From DATKDF01 sp963752045 (GTDB lineage: Bacteria > Acidobacteriota > Vicinamibacteria > Vicinamibacterales > SCN-69-37): DNA of 64,000 nt. Below the pieces are notes generated by a model. It did no database searches and was not told the origin of the DNA. It saw nothing but the letters and a program-made list of their open reading frames with translations. The position numbers were made by a program, and so were the translations under genes. Every line of letters begins with the position of its first letter. The first letter of the stretch is position 1. The stretch lies in NCBI GenBank assembly GCA_963752045.1, contig CAVVWN010000007.1, forward strand, positions 124,001 to 188,000, given 5' to 3'. Of the stretch, positions 1-7,722 are shown one piece after another.

Positions 1-290
1 GCCGCATGGAAAAACGGCTGGAAGAGCGTGACGAAGCCGGCTTCGTGCGCGCCCTCGAGAAACTCACCGGCAAGGTGCTGACCGAAGCCGAACGCAAGGA
101 CCTCGTCCACGGCTCGGACGAAGCCGACATCGTCGATTCCGGGCTCGAGGAGACGATGGTGGTGGCCTACAACGAGATTCGCGAGAAGCTCAAGACGAAC
201 CGCTCGCTCAAGACCATGCGGAGCGCCGCGTTCCGCGTGGCCATCGACAAGATCGCGCGGTCCTACATGGAACTGGGCGTGTTCCCGTAA
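1..290 (+). CDS. Glu/Leu/Phe/Val dehydrogenase, C-terminal end (partial)
   Basis: The reading frame is open from the window edge to TAA at 288-290, so only the last 95 or so residues are present. The tail (GLEETMVVAYNEI, then a helix ending in YMELGVFP) matches the C-terminal helices of glutamate/leucine dehydrogenases, which usually end in a G-[WV]-[YF]-P motif. The family deaminates amino acids oxidatively with NAD(P) in the cytoplasm. The catalytic and nucleotide-binding parts lie outside the window, so substrate and cofactor cannot be read. The ATG at 6-8 is internal, not a start. Confidence 0.75.
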   Translation, partial: RMEKRLEERDEAGFVRALEKLTGKVLTEAERKDLVHGSDEADIVDSGLEETMVVAYNEIREKLKTNRSLKTMRSAAFRVAIDKIARSYMELGVFP

Positions 291-308
291 GGCGCCTGCC
301 GCTGCGGC

Positions 309-506
309 TCAGGCCTTGTGATCTTCGAGGGTGTGACGGGCGGTGATCTGCGCCCGGCGACGGCGGCGCGCGAGCTCCGCGTACACGTCCCTCCGCAGGA
401 GCCGCAGGTCCGGGCGCCTGGGCGCGCGCGAGCGCTCCGCGATCGGCTGCAACTGGTCGTCGAGCAACTCCAACTGTCGGGCGGCTGTTCCGTCAAAACG
501 GTTCAT
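309..506 (-). CDS. small Arg-rich hypothetical protein (65 aa)
   Basis: I do not recognise this protein. The ATG at 506 is preceded on the minus strand by a purine-rich GGAGAGGAGAGG stretch a few bases upstream, an unusually strong Shine-Dalgarno for this window and the main reason to believe it. The product is about 65 residues and strongly basic, with RRPDLRLLRR and LARRRRR clusters and no membrane segment or signal peptide. It is convergent with the dehydrogenase gene and divergent from the channel gene. It could be a small nucleic-acid-binding protein, or an ORF arising from high GC with a chance purine tract. Confidence 0.4.
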   Translation of the reverse strand: MNRFDGTAARQLELLDDQLQPIAERSRAPRRPDLRLLRRDVYAELARRRRRAQITARHTLEDHKA

Positions 507-651
507 GGCACCTCTCCTCTCCCTGGGAGGCTACCGGGGAGCCGTGACAGGGCGGGTCACAACCCGAAAAACGCCCTGTAAAATGTGACGCCGGCCGAAG
601 CCAGGTAGTTTCAGGGGAAAAAGGGCGTGAAGGGCCAGGGATCCTCAGGGA

Positions 652-1359
652 ATGGCACAAAAACACCACGAAGTCTCGCGTTTGGAAGGGTTTAGCGACA
701 CCGTGTTCGGTTTCGCCCTCACCCTCCTCGTCGTGTCTCTCGAGGTCCCGACGAGCTTCGAGGCGCTCCGGGCCCAAATGGAGGGCTTCCTCGGATTTGC
801 CCTGATGTTCGCGATGGTGTGCTGGATTTGGTACGAGCACAACTGGTTTTTCCGCCGGACCGGGCTGCAGGATCCCTGGACCGTGTTCCTCAACTCGGTG
901 CTGCTCTTCGTGGTGCTGTTCTACGTGTACCCGATGAAGTTTCTCACCGGCGCCCTGATGTTCGAGTTCTTCGGCCTGGGCGGTCCGGGAACGCCACGGA
1001 TCGGCAGCGCCGGACACGGGACCACGCTGATGCTGCTCTACAACGCCGGCGTCGTGCTCATCTTCGGCACCTTCCTCCTGCTCTACCGTCACGCCACGCG
1101 CCGGCGCGCGAACGTCGCGCTTTCTCCGTCCGAAGAGCTGCAGTTCGACTTCGGCCGACGGAGCCACATCATCAGCCTGTCGATCGGATTGCTGTCGATG
1201 GCGGTCGCGCTCGGGCTGCCGTCGCTCCCGGGTCTTGCCGGCTTCGTCTACTTCCTGATGGGACCGCTTCACGGGTGGAACGGCTATCAGGCTGGCAAGG
1301 CCCGGGCGGCGCTCGCCTCCGGCGCAGGCACCGAGACAGGCTCCAATGCGCAACGCTGA
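652..1359 (+). CDS. TMEM175-family (DUF1211) membrane protein, putative K+ channel
   Basis: A 235-residue multi-spanning membrane protein. Its first helix carries the family signature R10...F14-S15-D16 followed by TVFGFALTLLVV, the Arg/Phe-Ser-Asp motif that lines the pore of bacterial TMEM175 channels. Four to six hydrophobic segments follow, separated by short charged loops. Bacterial members are small potassium-permeable channels in the inner membrane. The 3' end overlaps the WYL regulator by 14 nt, so the two are probably co-transcribed and translationally coupled. Substrate selectivity is inferred from the family only. Confidence 0.8.
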   Translation: MAQKHHEVSRLEGFSDTVFGFALTLLVVSLEVPTSFEALRAQMEGFLGFALMFAMVCWIWYEHNWFFRRTGLQDPWTVFLNSVLLFVVLFYVYPMKFLTGALMFEFFGLGGPGTPRIGSAGHGTTLMLLYNAGVVLIFGTFLLLYRHATRRRANVALSPSEELQFDFGRRSHIISLSIGLLSMAVALGLPSLPGLAGFVYFLMGPLHGWNGYQAGKARAALASGAGTETGSNAQR

Positions 1360-2356
1360 GGTCATTCGCCAGTGGCAGATCCTGCGGGAGATCGAGACGC
1401 ACAGGACGGGCGTCACGATCCACGAGCTTGCGGCGCTCACCGGCGTCAGCAGCCGGACGATTCGTCGCGATCTGCAGGCCCTCCAGGAGGCCGGCTTCGC
1501 GGTGTACGACGAGGGCGAGGAGAACGAGACCAAGCGCTGGAAGCTCGACTCGCAGGCCTTTCGCACCGTGCAGGAGGGCCTGACGGTGGCCGACGTGGCG
1601 GCGCTCTATCTGAGCCGCTCGCTCGTCGAAGCGCTCTCCGGATGGCCGCTGGCCGACGAGCTCCGGGAGGCGTTCGCCAAGATCGAGCGCGGCCTGAATC
1701 CGCGCACGCGTGAGTTCCTCGCCAACCTCCCGGACGTCATCGCCACGAAGAAGGGGCCAAGGGCCGCGCCCGGGTCGGCCGGCCTGGTGGACGTGACGCG
1801 GCGCCTGCTCGACGCCATTCGCGACCGCCGGCCCGTCACCATGCGGTACTTCTCGGCCACGAGCAACCGGGCCAAGACATACGCCGTGCACCCGTACAAG
1901 CTGGCGCTCGCCCACGGCGGCGTGTATCTGGTGGCGTGGGTCCCGGCCTACGACGAGTTCCGCACCTTTGCCGCCTCGCGCGTCCAGCAGCTTTCGGTGA
2001 GCGAAGACACCTTCAAGCGGACGCACGAGCTGCCCGACGACCTCTTCAGCGCGTCGATGGGCATCTTCTCGGCGCCTCCCGAACGGGTGGAGCTCGAGTT
2101 CGACGCCGAGCTGGCCCCGCACCTGCGCGGGCGGGAATGGCACGAGTCGCAGCACCTCGAGGAACTCGCGGACGGACGCATCCGCATGACGCTCGACGTC
2201 TCGAACGACTGGGCGCTCCGGAGCTGGCTGCTGGGGTTCGGCGCCCGTGTCCGGGTGCTGGCGCCGAAGACGCTCGCCGCGGCCCTGCACGAAGAATTCA
2301 GAAGAGGCGCGGACCTCTACAAGCTGACGGCCGGCGCCGCGCAGCGACCCGAGTAG
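1346..2356 (+). CDS. WYL-domain helix-turn-helix transcriptional regulator
   Basis: A 336-residue cytoplasmic regulator of the YafY/PafBC-like class. Residues 5-60 form a DeoR/HTH_11-type winged helix (IHELAALTGVSSRTIRRDLQAL). About residues 140-215 form the WYL domain, with HPYKLALAHGGVYLVAW in place of the canonical W-Y-L run. The C-terminal 90 residues match the WCX extension. WYL proteins sense ligands such as nucleic acids and commonly control DNA-damage or defence genes. The ATG at 1346 lies inside the end of the channel gene, so the regulator probably belongs to the same transcript. Its target is unknown. Confidence 0.85.
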   Translation: MRNAEVIRQWQILREIETHRTGVTIHELAALTGVSSRTIRRDLQALQEAGFAVYDEGEENETKRWKLDSQAFRTVQEGLTVADVAALYLSRSLVEALSGWPLADELREAFAKIERGLNPRTREFLANLPDVIATKKGPRAAPGSAGLVDVTRRLLDAIRDRRPVTMRYFSATSNRAKTYAVHPYKLALAHGGVYLVAWVPAYDEFRTFAASRVQQLSVSEDTFKRTHELPDDLFSASMGIFSAPPERVELEFDAELAPHLRGREWHESQHLEELADGRIRMTLDVSNDWALRSWLLGFGARVRVLAPKTLAAALHEEFRRGADLYKLTAGAAQRPE

Positions 2357-2386
2357 ACGCGCGACGCCTCGCGCTCTCCAGGCCCG

Positions 2387-5300
2387 TTACTGCGCTCTGC
2401 CAATCTGTCTGAGCAGCACGCGGATGGCCTCGTCGAGCTGTGAGTCTTTCGCCGTTCCGGTTTCACCGAGCGGGCGGACAACCTCCACGTCGACCGGACG
2501 CGGCAGAAGCTCCATGTTCTTGCCGTCGGCACCGAGCACGCGCATCCGCGGGAGCCGGAACGACGACCCGTCGACCAGCCTGGCGTTCCACGTGTAGATG
2601 ATCCAGCCCGCGGTTGGCTCCCCAACGACCGAGCCCAGCTTGAGCGTGCGATAGCCCTCGGTGAAGTCCTCGGCGTCGGAAAGCGAGTGCTGATTGGTCA
2701 CGAGCACGGTCGGCGATTCGAGCGCGCGCTGCCCCAGCACGCTCCTGGCCGGCGCCTCGGGCAGGCCGCGCACGGACATGCGCAGGTACGGCTGCCGGGC
2801 GAACACGTCGAGCGCGTACGCGTTGACGAAGCCGCCGCTGTTGTTCCGCAGATCGACGACGACCCCGTCGAGCAGGTGGTTCTCGGCGTCGAGGTCGATA
2901 TAGAGCTGGTCGAGCGCCCCCTCGCTCATGTTGATCATGTGCACGTAGCCGAGCCGGCCGCCGCTCGTCTTGAGCACGTACTCCCGGTTCGCCGAGACCC
3001 ACGCCCGGTACAGCAGGCTCTTTTCGGTGCCCACCGACGCCGGCTGGACGACCACCTCGCGCGTCGCGCCCCCGGGCTGGCGCGCGAGCGCCAGCGTCAC
3101 CTTGCGACCGGTCGTGCCGGCCATGAGCTCGTTCAGGTTCACGCCCGCGCCGACCGGACGGCCGCCCACGGCCGTCAGGAAATCGCCCTCGGCGATGTCG
3201 CCGGCCAGCGCGGCCGGGCCGAGCGGGACGACCGACGTGACCCGCAGCCGGCCCGCCGTTTCGTAGTCGCGGCGATCAAAGCGGAGGCCGAGACGGCCGA
3301 CGCTCACGCCAGCGCCGGCGCCGCGGCCGCCCCCGCCGGAAATGCCCAGATGCGACGCGTTGAGGTCGCCGATCATCAGGCTGATGACGCGCCTCAGCTC
3401 GTCGCGCGTCGTCGCCGCGGCTGCGCGGGGCCGGTAGACGGCGCGCGACTCGCTCCAGTCGACTCCGTGGAACGACGGATCGTAGAAGTTGTCGCGCATG
3501 AGCGTCCAGGCCTCGTCGAACACGGTCAGCCGGTCGTCGGCGAAGTCCACGACGAGCTCGGCTGTGACGTTGAGCGCCCGGGATTCACGGCGATCCACCG
3601 TGGCGATCTGGATCCGGCCGCCGTCGAGGTAGTAGACCTCGCGCCCGTCGGCGGTGAACTGCGGATCGGACTTGCCGCCGGTCGACGTCGTGACCTGCCG
3701 CGCCACGGCCGGCCCCGTGTCAAGCTCGTCGAGCGGATAGGTGTAGAGGTTCGTCCCGCCGCCAGACGAGGCCACGAGAAGGGCCGTCTTGCCGTCGGGG
3801 CTGATGACCACGTCCGAGACGTCGAGGCCGACGGGCACGAACGACAGGCGCTCCCGGATGCCGGCGAAGACCGGCGTGACCGGCTCGCGCGCCGGCGTCG
3901 CCGGCCGCGCCTCGGCCGGCTCGGCCGCTCGCGTGTCGGTCGTGCGCCGCTCGCGCGGGACCGGCTCGTTGAACAGGTCGCGGAACAGGTCCTCGCGGAA
4001 CCGCGGCGTGCGAAGCACGAGGTCGACGCGCGCCAGACCGGCCCGCTCGGTTCGCTGGCGCGTATTGAACAGAATGTAGGTGCCGTCGGGGCTCCAGGCC
4101 ACGGCGTCGGCGAACGTGTTCGCCAGATAGCTCACCGGCCGGCGGGTGCCGCCGGCCGCCGGCACGACTTCGACGTTGCGGAACATCTTCTGCCCCACGA
4201 CCAACGCGCCGATCCACTGTCCGTCGGGCGACCACGCGAGCGTCGGCCGGTCGCGCAGGTCGCCGAACGTGCCGGTCGAGAGCAGGCGCTCCTGCTTCGA
4301 GTCGAGGTCGACCACGCGCAGCTCGCGTCCGTCGCGCAGAAAGGCGACCGCCTTGCCGTCGGGTGAGAACGTCGGCGAGACGTCGGTTGCCGATCCGCTC
4401 GTGAGCGCCGTTTCCGTATTCGTCGTGAAGTCGTAGCCGTACAGCTGTTGACCGTCGCCACGCGCCGATGCGTACACGAGCGCGCGGCTGTCGAGAGACC
4501 AGACGGGCTGGGACTCGAGAGCGAGCGTGGAGGTCACGCGCGTGGCCTCGCCGCCGTCGCGGGCCGAGGCGGCAAACACCTCGCCCCGTGCGACGAAGGC
4601 CACCTTGCGGCCGTCGGGCGAGAGGGCGAGGTCGCTGAACTGACTGGTGAGCCGCAAGGGCTCGGGCGCGGGCATCGACGGCGCGCCGCGGCGCATGACC
4701 GCCACCGGCCGCGCCTGCCCGGTGGCCGTGTCGAGCGTCCAGATCCCGAAGTCGCGTTCGAAGGCGACCGTCGCGCCATCGGCCGTGATCGACGGCCACA
4801 GCACGCGGCCGGCCCGAAAGTCGGTGATCTTGCGATCGCGGCCCCCGGCCGATGCCGGCCGCGACCAGACGTTCTCGGCGCCGCCGCGGTCCGAGACGTA
4901 GAAGAGCGTGCGGCCATCGGCCGCCCACATCGGCCACTCCTGTTTGGCGTCGCGCGGCGTGAGCTGCGTGTAGGCCTCGAGCCCGTCGCGGTCGATCTCG
5001 CGCAGCCACAACTCGGACTTGTCCAGATGACTGCTGCCGTTGCGCCACCACTGGCTCGACGCGTTCCCGCGCGCGACGAGCGCCAGCCGCTCGCCGTCGG
5101 GCGATGGCGCCGCGCCGAATTCATTGACGTAGCGATCCTCGCTCACGGGCATGGGCGTGCCGCCGCCGACCGCCACACGGTACACGTCGTTCATGCCGGC
5201 AATGTCGCGACTCGTCGAGCTGAAGTAGATCCAGCGGCCGTCGCGCGACCACGCGTCGAGCTGCTCGCGCCCGTCGTCGAACGTCAGGCGGCGCAGCGTC

Positions 5301-5641
5301 CCCGCCTCGAGCGCGAGCACGTAGATGTCGCCGCCGCCGGTCCGCTCCGACACGAACGCCAGCTCGCGGCCGTCGGGCGAGAAGAGCGGCCGGCTCTCGG
5401 TCTCCGGATCGACCACGAGCAGCCGCGCCTCGCCGCCCGTGGCGGCAACCGTCCAGATGTCGCCGCCCGAGACGAACGCGATCTCCCGACCGTCGGGCGA
5501 AATGCCTGGCTCGGCAAACGAGAATGCCGGCCGCGCGGGCAAGGTCCCGCCTTGCGGCGGTCCGGACGCCACGAGTGATGCCGTGAGCAGAGCGCCGGCG
5601 GCGAGGCCGGCCAATTGGAGGCGGTGATGATGGAGACGCAT
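2387..5641 (-). CDS. exported tricorn-like S41 peptidase
   Basis: A 1084-residue protein beginning with a signal peptide (MRLHHHRLQLAGLAAGALLTA). Residues about 35-660 are PD40/WD40-type propeller blades, seen as repeated SPDG/SxDGR turns. A linker with a C1-like segment (DEAWTLMRDNFYDPSFHGVDW) and a PDZ domain follow. The C-terminal S41 tail-specific protease domain contains NQHSLSDAED at about 983-992; the nucleophile is S986 or S988. This is the tricorn architecture: propellers gate access and the protease cleaves unfolded peptides. The signal peptide suggests a periplasmic role, unlike archaeal cytoplasmic tricorn. It is convergent with the WYL gene and preceded by a hairpin leader. Confidence 0.88.
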   Translation of the reverse strand: MRLHHHRLQLAGLAAGALLTASLVASGPPQGGTLPARPAFSFAEPGISPDGREIAFVSGGDIWTVAATGGEARLLVVDPETESRPLFSPDGRELAFVSERTGGGDIYVLALEAGTLRRLTFDDGREQLDAWSRDGRWIYFSSTSRDIAGMNDVYRVAVGGGTPMPVSEDRYVNEFGAAPSPDGERLALVARGNASSQWWRNGSSHLDKSELWLREIDRDGLEAYTQLTPRDAKQEWPMWAADGRTLFYVSDRGGAENVWSRPASAGGRDRKITDFRAGRVLWPSITADGATVAFERDFGIWTLDTATGQARPVAVMRRGAPSMPAPEPLRLTSQFSDLALSPDGRKVAFVARGEVFAASARDGGEATRVTSTLALESQPVWSLDSRALVYASARGDGQQLYGYDFTTNTETALTSGSATDVSPTFSPDGKAVAFLRDGRELRVVDLDSKQERLLSTGTFGDLRDRPTLAWSPDGQWIGALVVGQKMFRNVEVVPAAGGTRRPVSYLANTFADAVAWSPDGTYILFNTRQRTERAGLARVDLVLRTPRFREDLFRDLFNEPVPRERRTTDTRAAEPAEARPATPAREPVTPVFAGIRERLSFVPVGLDVSDVVISPDGKTALLVASSGGGTNLYTYPLDELDTGPAVARQVTTSTGGKSDPQFTADGREVYYLDGGRIQIATVDRRESRALNVTAELVVDFADDRLTVFDEAWTLMRDNFYDPSFHGVDWSESRAVYRPRAAAATTRDELRRVISLMIGDLNASHLGISGGGGRGAGAGVSVGRLGLRFDRRDYETAGRLRVTSVVPLGPAALAGDIAEGDFLTAVGGRPVGAGVNLNELMAGTTGRKVTLALARQPGGATREVVVQPASVGTEKSLLYRAWVSANREYVLKTSGGRLGYVHMINMSEGALDQLYIDLDAENHLLDGVVVDLRNNSGGFVNAYALDVFARQPYLRMSVRGLPEAPARSVLGQRALESPTVLVTNQHSLSDAEDFTEGYRTLKLGSVVGEPTAGWIIYTWNARLVDGSSFRLPRMRVLGADGKNMELLPRPVDVEVVRPLGETGTAKDSQLDEAIRVLLRQIGRAQ

Positions 5642-5655
5642 ACCGGAGAGTTTAG

Positions 5656-5693
5656 AGCCGTTTTCGGGTCGGTGTAGACGGCCGAAAACGGCT
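5656..5693. promoter_or_regulatory. 12-bp stem hairpin just 5' of the tricorn-like gene
   Basis: AGCCGTTTTCGG at 5656-5667 is the exact reverse complement of CCGAAAACGGCT at 5682-5693, with a 14-nt loop. On the minus strand it lies after tRNA-Leu and 15 nt before the peptidase ATG. It could terminate the tRNA transcript or structure the peptidase leader. No U-tract follows, so rho-independent termination is uncertain. Confidence 0.5.
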
Positions 5694-5724
5694 CAAGCGG
5701 TTTGCAGGAAGCGCCCACCGAGGA

Positions 5725-5808
5725 GGAGGGGGAGATTTGCACAGGAGGGGGACGGGTCTTGCTCGCGCAAGCGAGACCCGTCCCCCTCCTGTGCAAATCT
5801 CCCCCTCC
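5725..5808. repeat. perfect palindromic element (35-bp arms) with GGGGGACGGGTCT motif
   Basis: The left arm 5725-5759 is an exact inverted copy of the right arm 5774-5808, around a 14-nt centre that is itself nearly self-complementary. The arms contain GGGGGACGGGTCT, a 13-bp string shared with the larger palindrome at 14966-15091. The structure resembles REP/REPIN-type dispersed palindromes mobilised in trans by RAYT transposases; no such transposase is in this window. It lies between tRNA-Leu and the tricorn-like gene. Confidence 0.8.
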
Positions 5809-5866
5809 CGTGCGGCTACAGAGAACCGCAAACCGCGTCAAGGGGAGTCGGGCTCCATCCCCTTCG

Positions 5867-5951
5867 TGGTGGGCGAGGTCGGGGTCGAACCGACACGGGT
5901 TTCCCCACGGGCTCCTAAGACCCGCGCGTCTGCCAATTCCGCCACTCGCCC
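5867..5951 (-). tRNA. tRNA-Leu (anticodon TAG)
   Basis: An 85-nt class II tRNA on the minus strand. The acceptor stem GGGCGAG (5945-5951) pairs with CTCGCCC (5871-5877). The D-arm reads TGGCGGAATTGGCAGACGC, typical of leucine tRNAs. The anticodon stem CGGGT/GCCCG encloses loop CTTAGGA, giving anticodon TAG. A long variable arm (GTGGGGAAACCCGT) and T-loop GGTTCGACCCC follow. Discriminator A and CCA are encoded (5867-5870). Confidence 0.95.
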
Positions 5952-5992
5952 GTCCCGTCGTGTCCGGCTCAGGATACCGCGGCCCGGCCGCC

Positions 5993-6700
5993 TCAACCAT
6001 CGCCGCGCCGGAGCGTGTCGAGGATGTCTCCGAGCGCCTCGAGCGGATTTCCAAGCGGACGAACGGGCTCGGGCAGGGCCACGAGGAACCGCCCGCCGGT
6101 GGTCTCGGCCAGCCATTCGAGGTAGACACCAGGCCGGATCCGCACGGCCGTCGTCTCGGTCTGCCGAATCATGCGTTCGGTGGGCGGCGAGACGACATGA
6201 ACGGGGATGCCGGCAGCCCGTGCTCGCTCGGCGACGTCGAAGCGACCCCGGAGATTGCCGCTCGCGCGGCCGTCGCTCCAGAGGATGACCGCGCGCCGAC
6301 CGCTCTCCGCCTCGATGAGTGAAAGAGCCTCGTCGACTGCATCCCAGACAGGGGACGGACCGTACCGATCGGCGTCGGTCACGCCGAGCACGCGCACCGC
6401 CCGGCCAATCTCGTCACGGCCAACAAAGGACGGGCCGAACGCCACGGTGCGCGCCACGCGCCCGAACCGGACGCGGTCGGCCGGCCCGAGCAGCGTGTCC
6501 AGTCCCGACATCACGACGGCCACCTGATCGTCGGCGGCATCAGCGTCGAAGCCGAGGCCCGGCAGTTGCAGCATGCTCACAGTGAGGTCCACGACGATGC
6601 ACAGCGTGAGCGGCGGGACGGGCTGTGCCCGGCCGTCCCCGCCGGAACCGGCGGCGCCCGAGAGAATCGCCGCCGCGAGCGGGATTGCAATCGCTCTCAT
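5993..6700 (-). CDS. exported von Willebrand A domain protein
   Basis: A 235-residue protein with a short N-terminal signal-like segment (MRAIAIPLAAAILSGAAGSG). The VWA fold begins at LTLCIVVDLTVSM, which supplies a MIDAS-like D-x-T-x-S metal site instead of the usual D-x-S-x-S. A second conserved strand is RRAVILWSDGRASG. Its ATG (6700) overlaps the stop of the upstream VWA gene in an ATGA arrangement, so the two are translationally coupled. VWA domains mediate metal-dependent protein contacts; the partner is unknown. Confidence 0.75.
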   Translation of the reverse strand: MRAIAIPLAAAILSGAAGSGGDGRAQPVPPLTLCIVVDLTVSMLQLPGLGFDADAADDQVAVVMSGLDTLLGPADRVRFGRVARTVAFGPSFVGRDEIGRAVRVLGVTDADRYGPSPVWDAVDEALSLIEAESGRRAVILWSDGRASGNLRGRFDVAERARAAGIPVHVVSPPTERMIRQTETTAVRIRPGVYLEWLAETTGGRFLVALPEPVRPLGNPLEALGDILDTLRRGDG

Positions 6701-7608
6701 CTCGTGCTCCCGCCGGAGGCTCGGTAGCTCTGTCTTGCCCGCGCGCTGAGGCCATCAGAACGGACGCGAACTTCGAGGCGGTGCGTCCTGCCGTCGAACG
6801 CCCGGGGTGTGAACCCCATCGCGTACTGATGGTGAAGCTCCGCGGCCACGTCGGCAAACGCCGCGGCCAGCTCGACGTTGGCGGCGAGGACGCGATGGCC
6901 GCCGCCGCTCTTCTCCGCGATGTCGGAGAGGCGCTCGGAAAGATCCGCTCCTTCCATGCCGATCGCGTACACCATGAACCCCTCGTCGAGCGCCAGGCCT
7001 TCAACCTGGCCGGCGCTGCTGCACATCTGGTTCGGCAGCCGGCACACGTCGTCGCCGTCGGTGAGGGTCACGACCACGCGGCGGCCGGGCTCGGCGGCGA
7101 GCGAACGCATCGCCTCGCGCATGGCGGTCCAGAGTGGCGTGAAGCCGCCCGGCCAGACTTCCTCTTCCAGGATCCGCTCGAGCACGACGCGGTCGCCGGT
7201 GAGGAGCGGGCTGAGGGCCACTTCGTCCCCGAACGTTCCGAGACGGACGCGGTCGCCTGAGAGAAGCGTCGAGAAGAACTCGCTCGTCGAGCGCCGGACG
7301 TTGAGGAACTCACGACCCATGCTGCCGCTCATGTCGAGCAGCAGCGCCACGGTGATCGGGACGGGATCGTTCGAGAACGTCGTGATCTCGACCGGCCGGC
7401 CGTTGTCCCTGATCTCGAAGTCGGCGCGCGTGAGGCCCGGCACGAGCCGGCCCTCCCGATCCTGCACGGTGGCGTAGACCGCCACGGTCTCGGCGTTGGC
7501 CCTGAAGGCCGGCTGCTGGGCCGCCGGGACGGCCGGGGGCTGGCCGGCGAAGACCCATCCGGAGAGACCGAACGCGAAGAGGCCCGTGCGAGCGGCGAAA
7601 CGCGCCAT
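6697..7608 (-). CDS. VWFA-related protein, acidobacterial type
   Basis: A 303-residue exported protein. I chose the ATG at 7608 because it opens a signal peptide (MARFAARTGLFAFGLSGWVFA); the frame extends upstream to 8367 but only opposite tig. The N-terminal part has the AVYATVQDREGRLVPGLTRADFEIRDNG-type strand pattern that leads into the VWA domain in the TIGR03436-type family described from Acidobacteria. The MIDAS motif is DMSGSMG, with a later TDGDD. It is first in a two-gene unit with the shorter VWA gene. A role in surface or periplasmic adhesion is only an inference from the fold. Confidence 0.82.
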   Translation of the reverse strand: MARFAARTGLFAFGLSGWVFAGQPPAVPAAQQPAFRANAETVAVYATVQDREGRLVPGLTRADFEIRDNGRPVEITTFSNDPVPITVALLLDMSGSMGREFLNVRRSTSEFFSTLLSGDRVRLGTFGDEVALSPLLTGDRVVLERILEEEVWPGGFTPLWTAMREAMRSLAAEPGRRVVVTLTDGDDVCRLPNQMCSSAGQVEGLALDEGFMVYAIGMEGADLSERLSDIAEKSGGGHRVLAANVELAAAFADVAAELHHQYAMGFTPRAFDGRTHRLEVRVRSDGLSARARQSYRASGGSTR

Positions 7609-7707
7609 CGGATGTCTCGCGGTCCAGCCTAGTGCACCTCGCCGTCCGAACGCACGCCTGGCGCGGGCCCGGCCGGGCGGCCCGAGCAGGGTGTCCGGCC
7701 TGTCTGA

Positions 7708-7713
7708 CATAAT
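7708..7713 (+). promoter_or_regulatory. -10-like hexamer of tig (leaderless arrangement)
   Basis: CATAAT ends 9 nt before the ATG at 7723, and no Shine-Dalgarno lies between. If used, transcription would start at or next to the start codon. Confidence 0.5.
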
Positions 7714-7722
7714 GCTGGGTTG

